A stretch of DNA of 48,318 nucleotides from Pelagimonas sp. GTDB lineage: Bacteria > Pseudomonadota > Alphaproteobacteria > Rhodobacterales > Rhodobacteraceae. The notes below the pieces were generated by a model that was not told the origin of the DNA, made no database searches, and saw nothing but the letters and a program-made list of their open reading frames with translations. A program made the translations under genes and the position numbers. The stretch lies in contig JAOARX010000003.1 in assembly GCA_025210345.1 (NCBI GenBank), forward strand, positions 1 to 48,318. The letters run 5' to 3'. Below are positions 7,313 to 16,325 of this stretch, piece by piece (the stretch's first letter is position 1; the number at the start of each line of letters is the position of its first letter).

Positions 7313-8353
7313 ATGTCTGATCCAGTAACGAATGTAGAAATCGAAGATGTTCTGTCATCCATCCGTAGATTGGTGTCAGATGATTCCCGGCGCGAACCCC
7401 GCCAGACGGCCCGTCCCCGGGCCGATCGGTTCGTGTTGACCCCCGCATTGCGGGTCGAGGCAGACAATCATGATGATCTGAATATCGACGCATCAGAAGA
7501 CGCACCGAAAGAGACACAGACGCTGGCTGACCCGGCGCCGGACGCGGGGGCTCAGCCGATTGATCCGGTCGAATTCGATTCCATCGTCTACGACGATCTT
7601 GACGGCGAGGCCTCTGAAAATACCAAGATCCAGGACCACGAGATCGATATGCTATCCAAGCTTGTGGAACAGGAACTTGCCCGGTCGCTTGATCCAGAAA
7701 TGGACACCGACGATGGCCCGTCGCGGGAACCTGAGGACCGTTCCCATTCGAGCGCGCTGGACAGTGCGACGCCGGAGCTGCTTGTTCTGGGCGAAGCCGA
7801 GGTTGCACATTCAGAGGCTCTGCAAGACGGCGAAGCTGACGTTGAGACGGCTCCGAAACCCGAGATTGATCAGTCTTTGGCGCAAAAGATTTCGGAACTG
7901 GAGAATTTGATTTCTCGCATGGCCGAAGCACCACAGTCCCAGGATGCCGATCAAACGCTAGAGCCCACAGCCACAGACCAAAATGCAGGTCTTGATACCG
8001 ATGAAACACCGGAAAGCGATGCCGCGGTCTTTCATCGGTCGGCAAGTGCCGTTGAGTTTACGCCCGCCGCCCCCGCACCCGCACACGAGGAAGAGACGTC
8101 TCCTGAAATGGAGATGGGCGCAGAGGCTCAGGTTGAACCCGTCGAAACACCCGTTTCCCGAGGGGAAGACGACCATCAGGTCGATGCAACCGAAGACGCG
8201 GTGACGTTTGATGAAACCATGCTTCGCGATCTTGTTGCGCGGCTGGTCAAAGAAGAACTGCACGGCGCACTGGGTGAGCGGATCACGCGCAATGTGCGCA
8301 AACTGGTGCGCCGAGAAGTCCACCGGCAGCTCACTGCGCGCGATCAAGACTAG
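7313..8353 (+). CDS. PopZ-like / DUF2497 acidic protein
   Basis: The 346-residue protein has the three-part plan of PopZ-type polar organising proteins: a short conserved N-terminal helix (IEDVLSSIRRLVSDD, residues 9-23), a very long acidic, proline-containing disordered linker, and a conserved helical C-terminus (DLVARLVKEELHGALGERI then VRKLVRREVHRQL). In Caulobacter PopZ forms a polar hub that tethers the chromosome origin. The linker here is longer than in Caulobacter. It follows tolC by 82 bases, a gene order often seen in alphaproteobacteria. The assignment rests on domain layout, so a related scaffold function is possible. Confidence 0.6.
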   Translation: MSDPVTNVEIEDVLSSIRRLVSDDSRREPRQTARPRADRFVLTPALRVEADNHDDLNIDASEDAPKETQTLADPAPDAGAQPIDPVEFDSIVYDDLDGEASENTKIQDHEIDMLSKLVEQELARSLDPEMDTDDGPSREPEDRSHSSALDSATPELLVLGEAEVAHSEALQDGEADVETAPKPEIDQSLAQKISELENLISRMAEAPQSQDADQTLEPTATDQNAGLDTDETPESDAAVFHRSASAVEFTPAAPAPAHEEETSPEMEMGAEAQVEPVETPVSRGEDDHQVDATEDAVTFDETMLRDLVARLVKEELHGALGERITRNVRKLVRREVHRQLTARDQD

Positions 8354-8530
8354 GGTAACATCCTCCGCGAACTGGACCCCGGTCTTCACAGCAGATCTGG
8401 GGGCGGTTTTGGCAGGGGTGACGTGGATTTTGAACGGGCTTTGTGCCGGTGCTCCCAACTTGGCGATGATGCCTCTTGAACATGCCGCGCCTGCCGCGCA
8501 AAGCTTTGCCCACCAAAGGGGAGGCACAGT

Positions 8531-10189
8531 ATGCAGCGTACAGGTGGGCAAATTCTGGTAGACCAGCTGAAACTTCAGAGCGTGGACAAGGTGTCCTGCG
8601 TGCCGGGTGAAAGCTATCTTGCTGTTCTGGATGCGCTTTATGAAAGCGGGATTGATGTCACCATCTGCCGACAAGAAGGTGGTGCTGCCATGATGGCCGA
8701 GGCGCAGGGTAAGCTGACGGGGCGGCCCGGCGTCTGCTTTGTCACCCGGGGACCCGGCGCCACCAATGCCAGCGCGGGGGTCCACATCGCCAAGCAGGAT
8801 TCGACCCCGATGATTTTGTTCGTGGGGCAGGTGGCACGCTGGATGAAAGGACGTGAGGCCTTTCAGGAGGTGGACTATGCCGCAGCGTTTTCGCCTTGGG
8901 CGAAATGGGCGGTTGAAATCGACGATCCCGCCCGCCTTCCCGAAGTGGTTTCGCGCGCCTTTCACGTGGCCATGAGCGGCCGTCCCGGCCCTGTCGTGAT
9001 TGGCTTGCCCGAGGATATGCTGACCGAGATGGCCGAGACCCCGGATGCCCGCCGGGCACAGATTGCGCGGCCCGTTCCCAGCGATGAGGACATGCGCGCG
9101 GTCCATGATGCGCTCTCGCAGGCCAAACGCCCGCTTGTGATCGCCGGAGGATCGCGCTGGAGCGAACAGGCGCGCCTGGATCTGATCGCCTGGTCTGAAA
9201 AGATGAACCTGCCCGTTGCCGTGTCCTTTCGGCGCCAGGCGCTATTTCCGTCGGATCATCCAAATTTTGTCGGTGATCTGGGGGTCGGGGCGGACCTGTC
9301 CCTGGCCTCATATGCCAAGACCGCAGATTGTATCGTGATGCTGGGGGGGCGGTTTTCCGAGATGCCCAGCCAGGGGTACGAGGTGATGCAGATCCCGATG
9401 CCGCAGCAGCGCCTGTTCCATGTGCATCCCGGCATCGACGAACTGGGGCGCGTCTATGCGCCAGAGTTGGGGATCAACGTCGCCCCGCCCGAATTCCTGC
9501 GGGGCAGTGTGCAAAACGCGGTTGATGGGCCGGATCGCAGCGCGCTGATCGCGCAATTGCGCGCGGGCTTTGAAGCTCGCCGAACCTATCCCACCCGCGC
9601 TATTGGGGCGCTGGATATGGGTGCGGTGCTGCGGCATGTGAACGAAGCGTTGCCGGACAGCGCGATCATTTGCAATGGGGCAGGCAACTATGCGACCTGG
9701 GTCCATCGGTTCTATCGATTTACGCAATTCGGGACACAGCTTGCACCCACCTCGGGCAGCATGGGTTACGGTGTCCCCGCTGCAGTGTCGGCGGCACGCG
9801 AATTTCCGGATCGGTCCGTTGTCTGTTTCGCGGGCGACGGTTGTTTCATGATGCATGGGCAAGAGTTCGCGACAGCGGTGCAATATGGCCTGCCGATCCT
9901 TGTGATCGTGGTGGACAATGGAATGTATGGCACGATCCGCATGCATCAGGAACGCGAATACCCCGGGCGCGTTGTGGGAACCGAGCTAACCAACCCCGAT
10001 TTTGCCGCCTATGCGCGTGCCTTTGGGGGGCACGGGGAAACCGTTGAAAAGACAGAAGAGTTCGCGCCTGCTTTTGAGCGTGCTCGGGCTTCGGGTCAGC
10101 CCGCGATCTTGCATCTCAAGATAGACCCCGAAGCGCTGACCGTTGATCGCAGCCTGACGGACATCCGCGAGGCCGCGCGCGCGGGCTAG
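8531..10189 (+). CDS. Thiamine diphosphate-dependent enzyme (acetolactate synthase large-subunit-like)
   Basis: A 552-residue ThDP enzyme of the IlvB superfamily. The N-terminal PYR domain has the catalytic glutamate in CRQEGGAAMMAEA (E49). The central domain is Rossmann-like. The C-terminal PP domain carries the ThDP/Mg motif, starting GDGCF and ending with VVDNGMYGT about 30 residues later. There is no adjacent small regulatory subunit (ilvN), which argues against biosynthetic acetolactate synthase. A catabolic acetolactate synthase, decarboxylase or sulfopyruvate-type enzyme is equally possible. A GGGGAGG ribosome-binding site lies 7 bases before the ATG. Substrate not assignable from sequence. 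Confidence 0.75.
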   Translation: MQRTGGQILVDQLKLQSVDKVSCVPGESYLAVLDALYESGIDVTICRQEGGAAMMAEAQGKLTGRPGVCFVTRGPGATNASAGVHIAKQDSTPMILFVGQVARWMKGREAFQEVDYAAAFSPWAKWAVEIDDPARLPEVVSRAFHVAMSGRPGPVVIGLPEDMLTEMAETPDARRAQIARPVPSDEDMRAVHDALSQAKRPLVIAGGSRWSEQARLDLIAWSEKMNLPVAVSFRRQALFPSDHPNFVGDLGVGADLSLASYAKTADCIVMLGGRFSEMPSQGYEVMQIPMPQQRLFHVHPGIDELGRVYAPELGINVAPPEFLRGSVQNAVDGPDRSALIAQLRAGFEARRTYPTRAIGALDMGAVLRHVNEALPDSAIICNGAGNYATWVHRFYRFTQFGTQLAPTSGSMGYGVPAAVSAAREFPDRSVVCFAGDGCFMMHGQEFATAVQYGLPILVIVVDNGMYGTIRMHQEREYPGRVVGTELTNPDFAAYARAFGGHGETVEKTEEFAPAFERARASGQPAILHLKIDPEALTVDRSLTDIREAARAG

Positions 10190-10203
10190 GGGAAAACGCT
10201 GGC

Positions 10204-10225
10204 AAGGTTTTTCAGAAAAAACCTT
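10204..10225. terminator. Bidirectional terminator hairpin
   Basis: AAGGTTTTT and AAAAACCTT form a 9-bp stem with a 4-base loop between two convergent genes. The A and T runs on either arm would give a U tract in both directions. Confidence 0.6.
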
Positions 10226-10230
10226 ATCTC

Positions 10231-10542
10231 CTACTGCGCCGGAGTGATCTGGATTTCCTGGCGCAGCCGGCCCGTAGCGCGGTCGAAAATCAGGATCCGG
10301 TCCCCGTCGGTCACGACCGCATACCAATCGCTGCCTTGGGTATAGGCTGTGGCGGTTGCTCCGCTGGGAAGGTCAATCACCTCTGGCAAGGGCGCACGGG
10401 CGTTGCTATAGCGGTGCCAGATCAGCCCGAGGATCATGATGATCCCGGCGATCATCACCGCCGTCAGCACGGTCACCAATATGCGCAAAAAGCGCAGTTG
10501 CGGGGGCTCGGGCAGGGTTTCTTCGGGTTCAGGAGATGACAT
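10231..10542 (-). CDS. DUF6476-type membrane-anchored protein
   Basis: A 103-residue protein with a short acidic, proline-rich N-terminus, one transmembrane helix (about residues 20-44, FLRILVTVLTAVMIAGIIMI) and a small extracytoplasmic domain with a TDGDRILIFDRATG phrase, probably beta-strand rich. I link it to the DUF6476 family of Rhodobacterales; function unknown. I chose the ATG at 10542 because an AAGGA site lies 6 bases upstream. Longer frames to 10710 would lie wholly antisense to the neighbouring pseudouridine synthase. The start codon shares the tetranucleotide CATG (10540-10543) with the divergent gene. Confidence 0.7.
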   Translation of the reverse strand: MSSPEPEETLPEPPQLRFLRILVTVLTAVMIAGIIMILGLIWHRYSNARAPLPEVIDLPSGATATAYTQGSDWYAVVTDGDRILIFDRATGRLRQEIQITPAQ

Positions 10543-11563
10543 GAGCATCCTTCGGGTCACTATCGCGGCAGATCCGCCGCCTCGTCTTGATAAAGCGCTT
10601 GCGCGGGATGTGCCAGAGGAGGCGGCCCTGTCGCGCACCCGGTTGTCCAGACTGATCGAAGCGGGCGCGGTGACGCGGGCCGGGGTCGCCCTGACCAATC
10701 CCAAGCTCAAGGTCGCGGAAGGCGATGAGATCGATATCGCGGTGCCTCAGGCGCAGGACTATGATGTGCTGCCCCAGGACATTCCGCTGGAGATCGTGTT
10801 CGAAGATGCAGAACTGATCGTGATCAACAAACCGGCGGGCATGGTGGTGCATCCGGCGCCGGGCTCACCGGATGGAACATTGGTCAACGCTTTGTTGCAC
10901 CATTTCGGCGGAGATTTGTCCGGGATCGGTGGTGAAAAGCGCCCGGGCATCGTGCACCGGATCGACAAGGACACCTCTGGTCTTTTGGTCGTGGCGAAAT
11001 CGGACAAGGCGCACCATGGGCTGGCCAAGCAGTTTGAAAAACACAGTGCGCGCCGGGCCTATCTGGCCGTCGTCTATGGCGTGCCGGACCTGGCGAATCC
11101 CCGCTTGATGGGGACCAAAGGGGTCTCTAAGGGGCAGCATGGCGAGGTGACGATCACCTCGGGGCTGGCACGGCACAAAACTGACCGTCAAAAACAGGCG
11201 GTGTATTTTGAAGGGCAGGGGCGGCACGCGATCACCCACGCGCGGGTGCAGGAGCGTTTCGGGGCGCCCGAATGTGCAAGCCTTGTCGAATGCCGTCTTG
11301 AGACCGGACGCACCCATCAAATTCGCGTGCATATGGCGCATGCCGGGCATGCTTTGATCGGCGACCCGGTCTATGGGGGACGCCGCAAAGTGCCTTCAAA
11401 GGCACTTTCCCCCGCGGGGCTTGACGCTTTGCAACAGTTTAACCGTCAGGCGCTGCACGCCGCGGAGCTTGGGTTTCGCCATCCTGTGAACGGCAAGGAC
11501 TACCTGTTTGAAGCGCCGCTTCCGGATGATATGGCGACCCTGATCGACAGGTTGCGGGGTTAG
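10541..11563 (+). CDS. RluA-family 23S rRNA pseudouridine synthase (RluC/RluD-like)
   Basis: A 340-residue pseudouridine synthase. Residues about 15-70 form an S4 RNA-binding domain. The catalytic domain has the RluA motif HRIDKDTSGLLVV with the catalytic aspartate D142, and later ETGRTHQIRVHMAH. S4 plus RluA domains point to RluC or RluD type enzymes that modify large-subunit rRNA; which site is not decidable here. The ATG at 10541 follows an AGGAG site lying inside the divergent gene's first codons. The last four bases overlap the convergent thioesterase gene. Confidence 0.9.
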   Translation: MSILRVTIAADPPPRLDKALARDVPEEAALSRTRLSRLIEAGAVTRAGVALTNPKLKVAEGDEIDIAVPQAQDYDVLPQDIPLEIVFEDAELIVINKPAGMVVHPAPGSPDGTLVNALLHHFGGDLSGIGGEKRPGIVHRIDKDTSGLLVVAKSDKAHHGLAKQFEKHSARRAYLAVVYGVPDLANPRLMGTKGVSKGQHGEVTITSGLARHKTDRQKQAVYFEGQGRHAITHARVQERFGAPECASLVECRLETGRTHQIRVHMAHAGHALIGDPVYGGRRKVPSKALSPAGLDALQQFNRQALHAAELGFRHPVNGKDYLFEAPLPDDMATLIDRLRG

Positions 11564-12045
11564 CCGGGTTTCCCCATGATAATGCAGGTGGTTGATCCGG
11601 TCGCATAAAGCCGACCGGTTTCCGCATCGCGCAATTCACCCACCGCAACCCCGGTTGAACGCCCGGAATGCTGAAGCGTTGCTTCGGCGACAATCTCGGT
11701 ACCCAAGGGGATCGAGCGGACGATATTGATCTTGTATTCTAGGGTTGTGTAGAAGCTTCCTTTTGGCACGGCGGTCATCACGGCGCAGGCCATGCAACTG
11801 TCCAGAAGCGTTCCGTACCAGCCGCCATGTACCGTGCCCAAGGGGTTGCAGTGTTCAAACTCAGGTGTGCCGCGAAAGCGCACCATGCCCTTTTCGACCG
11901 CATCCAGGTGATAGTTCATCACTTTGCCAATGGGGGGCGAGGGCAGGCGGCCTTCTAGGGTTCCGGTCATAAAATCCAGGCCGGACATTGATGTCATTTC
12001 ATCAAACGACAAAAGGTCTTCTAAGTTGGTGGCGTGTTTCAGCAT
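11560..12045 (-). CDS. PaaI-family hotdog thioesterase
   Basis: A 161-residue single hotdog-fold protein with the PaaI signature NPLGTVHGGWYGTLLDS (residues about 86-102), where the HGG loop and the following Asp form the acyl-CoA thioesterase site. The substrate is unknown, probably a small or aromatic acyl-CoA. It is convergent with the pseudouridine synthase and overlaps it by 4 bases. Upstream is the 261-base regulatory region shared divergently with rpoH. Confidence 0.8.
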   Translation of the reverse strand: MLKHATNLEDLLSFDEMTSMSGLDFMTGTLEGRLPSPPIGKVMNYHLDAVEKGMVRFRGTPEFEHCNPLGTVHGGWYGTLLDSCMACAVMTAVPKGSFYTTLEYKINIVRSIPLGTEIVAEATLQHSGRSTGVAVGELRDAETGRLYATGSTTCIIMGKPG

Positions 12046-12306
12046 GGCGCATTCCCGAGGACGTTTTCACAAGAGTGTCTTTGGGCCACCGTGCGGCCAA
12101 GTACAACGTCACGTCGAATTGGACACAAAGTGCACGAAGCCGTGAGAGGGCTGTCACATATCTTTACCCCTTGGCAAGATCGCTTAACTGCATATCAACC
12201 TTTTTGGGCCAAAGGGGTTGTAACGCTAACATGGTCTACCCATATGGTATGTTAATTGATGTAACATCCAAGAAACATCGCTCCGATGTAGAGAGGAAAC
12301 AGGGAC

Positions 12307-13203
12307 GTGAGTAGTTATTCAAATCTTCCAGCACCGTCACCGGAGGCGGGGTTGAACCGCTATTTGCAGGAGATTCGGAAGTTTCCCCTGCTTGAACCCG
12401 AAGAAGAATACATGCTGGCCAAACGCTGGGTCGAAAACGAAGACAGCGCCGCCGCCCATAAGATGGTGACATCGCATCTGCGCCTGGCGGCCAAAATCGC
12501 CATGGGCTATCGCGGATATGGCTTGCCGCAGGCCGAGGTGATTTCCGAGGCCAATGTTGGCCTGATGCAGGCGGTCAAGCGCTTTGACCCGGAAAAAGGG
12601 TTCCGCCTGGCAACCTATGCCATGTGGTGGATCCGTGCGAGCATCCAGGAATACATCCTGCGGTCCTGGTCACTGGTGAAAATTGGCACGACCAGTGCGC
12701 AAAAGAAGCTGTTCTTTAACCTGCGCAAAGCCAAGAACCGGATCGGCGCGCTGGAAGAAGGGGATCTGCGTCCCGAGCACGTCGAAAAGATTGCCCACGA
12801 TCTGGGGGTGAGCGAGACCGAAGTGATCTCAATGAACCGGCGCATGTCGGGGGGGGACGCCTCTCTGAACGCCACGGTCGGCTCTGAGGGCGAAGGCACG
12901 ATGCAGTGGCAGGATTGGCTGGAAGACGAAAGCGCTGACCAGGCGGGCGATTACGAAGCCCGTGATGAGCTTGAAACACGTCGCGCACTGTTGGTGCAGG
13001 CGATGGATGTGCTCAACGATCGCGAAAAGGATATTCTGACCCAGCGCCGCTTGTCGGACCAGCCCGTGACCCTGGAAGACCTGTCTGCGGTCTATGATGT
13101 CAGCCGCGAACGCATTCGCCAGATCGAAGTCCGCGCATTTGAAAAGCTGCAAAAGCGTATGCGTGATCTGGCGCGCGAAGAAGGGATGATGATCCCGGCA
13201 TAA
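12307..13203 (+). CDS. rpoH: RNA polymerase sigma-32 factor RpoH
   Basis: A 298-residue heat-shock sigma factor. Region 1.2/2 covers residues about 15-125, with the core-binding and -10 recognition helix ATYAMWWIRASIQEYILRS (102-120). The RpoH box QKKLFFNLR (132-140) is diagnostic. Region 4 with its helix-turn-helix is at about 235-290 (DVSRERIRQIEVRAFEKL). It directs RNA polymerase to heat-shock and stress promoters. The start is GTG at 12307 with AGAGGAAA upstream. Roseobacters often carry two rpoH genes, and this window cannot tell which paralogue this is. A strong terminator follows at 13263. Confidence 0.95.
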   Translation: MSSYSNLPAPSPEAGLNRYLQEIRKFPLLEPEEEYMLAKRWVENEDSAAAHKMVTSHLRLAAKIAMGYRGYGLPQAEVISEANVGLMQAVKRFDPEKGFRLATYAMWWIRASIQEYILRSWSLVKIGTTSAQKKLFFNLRKAKNRIGALEEGDLRPEHVEKIAHDLGVSETEVISMNRRMSGGDASLNATVGSEGEGTMQWQDWLEDESADQAGDYEARDELETRRALLVQAMDVLNDREKDILTQRRLSDQPVTLEDLSAVYDVSRERIRQIEVRAFEKLQKRMRDLAREEGMMIPA

Positions 13204-13262
13204 CAAATATGTACGAGTAAGGCCGCTGCCCCCAACAGCGGGCTTTGGGTTTCTCCTCCACG

Positions 13263-13297
13263 AACGCGCGCCCTGGTTCCCTCAGGCGCGCGTTTTT
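13263..13297 (+). terminator. Rho-independent terminator after rpoH
   Basis: AACGCGCGCC (13263-13272) and GGCGCGCGTT (13285-13294) form a perfect 10-bp GC-rich stem with a 12-base loop, followed by a T run to 13297. Confidence 0.88.
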
Positions 13298-13379
13298 GGT
13301 TTGAATGCCCCCTGTTCCTGATCGCTTTGCCCCGCCGGGCGTTTCGGCGGAGAAGGTGTATGTAATTGATTTTAAAATA

Positions 13380-13694
13380 TTATCCGACCAGTAGGGCGTC
13401 AAACCGTTTGGCACAGTCCACGTCCAGGGCGCTGAGGCCGTCAATGTCATGGGTCGTGAAACTGACGTGACAATAGCCCCAACCCAGACGGATATCGGGA
13501 TGATGACCGGATTGATCCGCCAACCAGATCGCAAGGTTGGCGGCATAGGTGGCCTTGGCAAACCCTTTGAACGTCAGGACACGCGTCAGGGCTGTGCCCC
13601 CGTCGGACAAGTGCCATTCCGGCAAAGCCTCCAGCGCCTGAGCGATTTCATCACGGGTGAGCGGCGCGGGGCGCGCGGGATCGGGTTTGGACAC
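13380..13694 (-). CDS. phhB: 4a-hydroxytetrahydrobiopterin dehydratase
   Basis: A 104-residue pterin-4a-carbinolamine dehydratase, which recycles the oxidised pterin cofactor of aromatic amino acid hydroxylases. The family core is clear: LPEWHL near residue 24, then FKGFAKATYAANLAIWLAD, then the active-site segment SGHHPDIRLGWGYCHVSFTT with the paired histidines. Size is normal. No phenylalanine hydroxylase gene is next to it in this window, so it could also act with molybdopterin metabolism, as proposed for stand-alone homologues. Confidence 0.92.
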   Translation of the reverse strand: MSKPDPARPAPLTRDEIAQALEALPEWHLSDGGTALTRVLTFKGFAKATYAANLAIWLADQSGHHPDIRLGWGYCHVSFTTHDIDGLSALDVDCAKRFDALLVG

Positions 13695-13781
13695 ATCTGG
13701 CCCCTTTGCTGGTGTGGTGCGCAGACCCCGATGATGTGGGCAATCTGCGCATCACGCAAGAGCAGGGGGGCACCGCCGGGC

Positions 13782-14750
13782 TCAGATGTCCTGGATCTGG
13801 ATCACAACCTTGCCGGTGGATTTGCGTGCGCGCAGCAGCTCAAGCCCGTCCTGAGCCTGTTCCAGCGGAAAGATCTGGCTGACATGCGGGGTGATCTTGC
13901 CCTCGGCATGCCATGCCATCAGGTCAGACAGGGACCGGGTCAATACATCCGGGCGGAAGGTCAGATAGCCGCCCCAGTAGAGGCCAAGGATCGAGATGTT
14001 CTTGACCATCACATGGTTGGCTTTGATCTCAGGGACGTCGCCGCTGGCAAACCCGATGGTCAGGATGCGCGCTTCGGGGCGGCAGGCGCGGAACGCGGCG
14101 CTGAACTGATCCCCCCCAACCGGATCATAGACCACATCAGCCCCACCAAGGGCCTTCATTTCTTCGCGAATGTCCTGCGTTTTGGCATCAATCAGGTGAT
14201 CAGCCCCGGCGGCCTTGGCGGCTTGCAGCTTATCTGCCCCCCGGGCGCAGGCCACCACGCGGGCGCCCATGAGTTTGCCGATCTCAACCGCGGTCAAACC
14301 GACCCCCCCGGCGGCCCCCAAAACCAATAGGGTTTCACCGGGTTGCATGCGTGCACGATGATCAAGCGCCAGATGGCTGGTGCCATAGGCGATTTGCAAA
14401 GCCGCGGCATCCACCCAGCCCATTGTATCCGGCAGTTTCACCGCCCGTTCCGCTGGGAAACACCCATATTCCGCCAGACCACCCTGGCCACCAAACACTG
14501 CCACGCGATCCCCCGGCGCAAATCCCGAAACATCAGGCCCCACGGCATCAACCATCCCCGAGACCTCCATCCCCAGAACAAATGGCAGGGCGGGCGTGTC
14601 CTGATACGTGCCCTTGCACATCAAGAGATCGGCAAAGTTCAACCCGCATGCCGCGATCCTGAGGCGGAGCTCACCTGCGGCTGGGGTTGGGATGTCCAAG
14701 TCCGTTAGGCTTGGCTGAGAATCGTGTGATGTCAGTTGAAAGGCGCGCAT
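13782..14750 (-). CDS. NAD(P)H:quinone oxidoreductase family, zinc-independent MDR
   Basis: A 322-residue medium-chain dehydrogenase/reductase of the quinone oxidoreductase (CryZ-like) subgroup. It has the N-terminal GroES-like domain with CGLNFADLLMCKGTYQ (about residues 34-49), then a Rossmann domain with the NADPH loop LVLGAAGGVGLTAVEIGKLM (about 141-160). The structural and catalytic zinc cysteines of alcohol dehydrogenases are absent, as in the quinone-reductase branch. The substrate is not predictable; such enzymes reduce quinones or enoyl compounds. The gene stands alone downstream of a 264-base divergent region shared with the XRE regulator. Confidence 0.85.
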   Translation of the reverse strand: MRAFQLTSHDSQPSLTDLDIPTPAAGELRLRIAACGLNFADLLMCKGTYQDTPALPFVLGMEVSGMVDAVGPDVSGFAPGDRVAVFGGQGGLAEYGCFPAERAVKLPDTMGWVDAAALQIAYGTSHLALDHRARMQPGETLLVLGAAGGVGLTAVEIGKLMGARVVACARGADKLQAAKAAGADHLIDAKTQDIREEMKALGGADVVYDPVGGDQFSAAFRACRPEARILTIGFASGDVPEIKANHVMVKNISILGLYWGGYLTFRPDVLTRSLSDLMAWHAEGKITPHVSQIFPLEQAQDGLELLRARKSTGKVVIQIQDI

Positions 14751-15014
14751 GGCGTATCCCTTAGTTTCCTTCGTTTCGGCTTAGGTTAACCTGTTTCAGT
14801 TTGCTTGGCTGCCGTTACGTCAATTTCCGATTTGTCAGCAATCACCGCCAAATTTCAACTTTGTGTTGAATTGTGACGCGATTAACCATGTTAAAATAGT
14901 CGTGTGGGTTGATTTTTTGACCGTTTTTGATGTAGCACACTTGCCCATGACACGCTCTGGATGCTGGCGCAGGCGCTTGCGGTCGAGAGTGGCCCATAAA
15001 ACAGGAAAACACAG

Positions 15015-15392
15015 ATGGCGCATCCCGTTGATGTACATGTTGGTAAGCGTATCCGCCACCGTCGTTGGCTGGTCGGAATGACGCAGCAGCAACTTGCTGA
15101 ACGCGTTGGCATCAAGTTCCAACAAATTCAGAAATATGAAACCGGCGCAAACCGCGTCAGTGCCTCTCGCCTTTGGGATATCGCTGACGCACTGGAAGTT
15201 CCGGTCAGCTTCTTCTTTGAAGGGATCGAAGCCGAGGGCACCGAGGCCCCCGAAGCCGCATCCGATTCCGTCCCGGCCGACATTCTGGCCGACAAAGAGG
15301 CGCTTGATCTGGTTCGTTCGTACTATGCGATTCCGGAAAACCAGCGTCGGCGCTTGTTCGAACTTGCGCGGGTTCTGTCTGACGTCGCTTGA
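15015..15392 (+). CDS. XRE-family transcriptional regulator
   Basis: A 125-residue regulator with an N-terminal helix-turn-helix of the Cro/C1 type (residues 8-65: IRHRRWLVGMTQQQLAERVG, then IQKYETGANRVSASRLWDIA) and a short C-terminal helical tail (ALDLVRSYYAIPENQRRRL), perhaps for dimerisation. The layout resembles the PraR/PhrR regulators of alphaproteobacteria, a comparison by resemblance only. Its upstream region contains TTAACCAT at 14882-14889, which matches a CtrA half-site but is unpaired. hisN follows after 49 bases and might be co-transcribed. Confidence 0.85.
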   Translation: MAHPVDVHVGKRIRHRRWLVGMTQQQLAERVGIKFQQIQKYETGANRVSASRLWDIADALEVPVSFFFEGIEAEGTEAPEAASDSVPADILADKEALDLVRSYYAIPENQRRRLFELARVLSDVA

Positions 15393-15441
15393 GCCGCAGG
15401 CAAAGCTGCGTTACCTCCTTTGAAGAAATTCGGGGGACGGT

Positions 15442-16242
15442 ATGGCAGAGATAAACAGTGATGGCGCGCAAGATCTGATTGCGACCGCGCTTCACATGGC
15501 GGATGCAGCAGGACAGACAATCCTGCCCTATTTCCGCAACACGGGGCTGGCTGTAGAAAACAAGCTGGACCAGGGATTCGACCCGGTGACCGAGGCAGAC
15601 AAAGCTGCGGAGCGGGCTATGCGGGATGTGCTGGCAGAACGCCGGCCGTATGACGCGATATTGGGCGAAGAATATGGCAGCACCGCAGGAACGAGCGGGC
15701 TGACCTGGGTGTTGGATCCGATTGATGGCACGCGGGGGTTCATGTCGGGAACACCGACATGGGGCACGCTGATTGCCGTATCGGACGCCGATGGACCAAT
15801 CCTGGGCGTCATTGATCAGCCCTATACGCAAGAACGTTTCATTGGCGGGCTTGGACAGGCCCAGTGGGTTGGGCCGCACGGCTCCGGTGCCTTGCAAACG
15901 CGCGCGACCGAAGAGCTTGATCAGGCCATCTTGTTCACCACCTTCCCAGAAGTTGGAACCCCAGCGGAACGCAGCGCGTTTGAATGTGTGGCCGCACAGG
16001 CGCGCCTGACGCGATATGGCATGGATTGCTATGCCTATGCGCTGTTGGCGGCGGGACAGATTGACCTGGTGATCGAAGCGGGCCTGAACTCATATGACAT
16101 CCAGGCCCCGATCGCGGTGATCGAAGCGGCAGGTGGCATTGTCACCGACTGGCAGGGCGGTCCGGTTCACAATGGTGGGCGGGCGCTGGCTGCGGCAAAC
16201 GCCAAACTTCACGCAGCTGCGATGGAGCTGTTGAACGCTTGA
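15442..16242 (+). CDS. hisN: Inositol-monophosphatase-family histidinol-phosphatase
   Basis: A 266-residue Mg-dependent phosphatase. It shows the metal-binding glutamate in GEEYGS (75-80) and the DPIDGTRGF motif (92-100). The extended WVLDPIDGTRGFMSGTPTWG form is typical of HisN-type histidinol-phosphatases, which perform the penultimate step of histidine synthesis in alphaproteobacteria. The second metal site (SYDIQAPIAVIEAAGG) is present near residue 216. A broader inositol or 3'-phosphoadenosine phosphatase role cannot be excluded from sequence alone. The stop is followed 83 bases later by the start of the purine deaminase gene. Confidence 0.82.
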   Translation: MAEINSDGAQDLIATALHMADAAGQTILPYFRNTGLAVENKLDQGFDPVTEADKAAERAMRDVLAERRPYDAILGEEYGSTAGTSGLTWVLDPIDGTRGFMSGTPTWGTLIAVSDADGPILGVIDQPYTQERFIGGLGQAQWVGPHGSGALQTRATEELDQAILFTTFPEVGTPAERSAFECVAAQARLTRYGMDCYAYALLAAGQIDLVIEAGLNSYDIQAPIAVIEAAGGIVTDWQGGPVHNGGRALAAANAKLHAAAMELLNA

Positions 16243-16325
16243 ATTTGCCCCTTGGGATCCGGGCGCGTCCTTCCCTTTTCTGGCGTGCGGATCCTGGTTC
16301 TCACCGAAAAGGGCAGGGGAACCAA

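Noticed and set aside
7958-9106. Long minus-strand open frame of 382 codons over the PopZ-like and ThDP enzyme genes
   Set aside because: It is antisense to two well-supported genes; GC-rich codon bias keeps the opposite strand open. No motif or ribosome-binding site.
10543-10710. Longer N-terminus for the DUF6476 protein
   Set aside because: Those codons are entirely antisense to the pseudouridine synthase, and the start at 10542 has a good ribosome-binding site and begins the natural sequence.
14882-14894. CtrA binding site before the XRE regulator (TTAACCATGTTAA)
   Set aside because: The two TTAA parts are 5 rather than 7 bases apart, so it is not a full CtrA box; a single half-site is too common.
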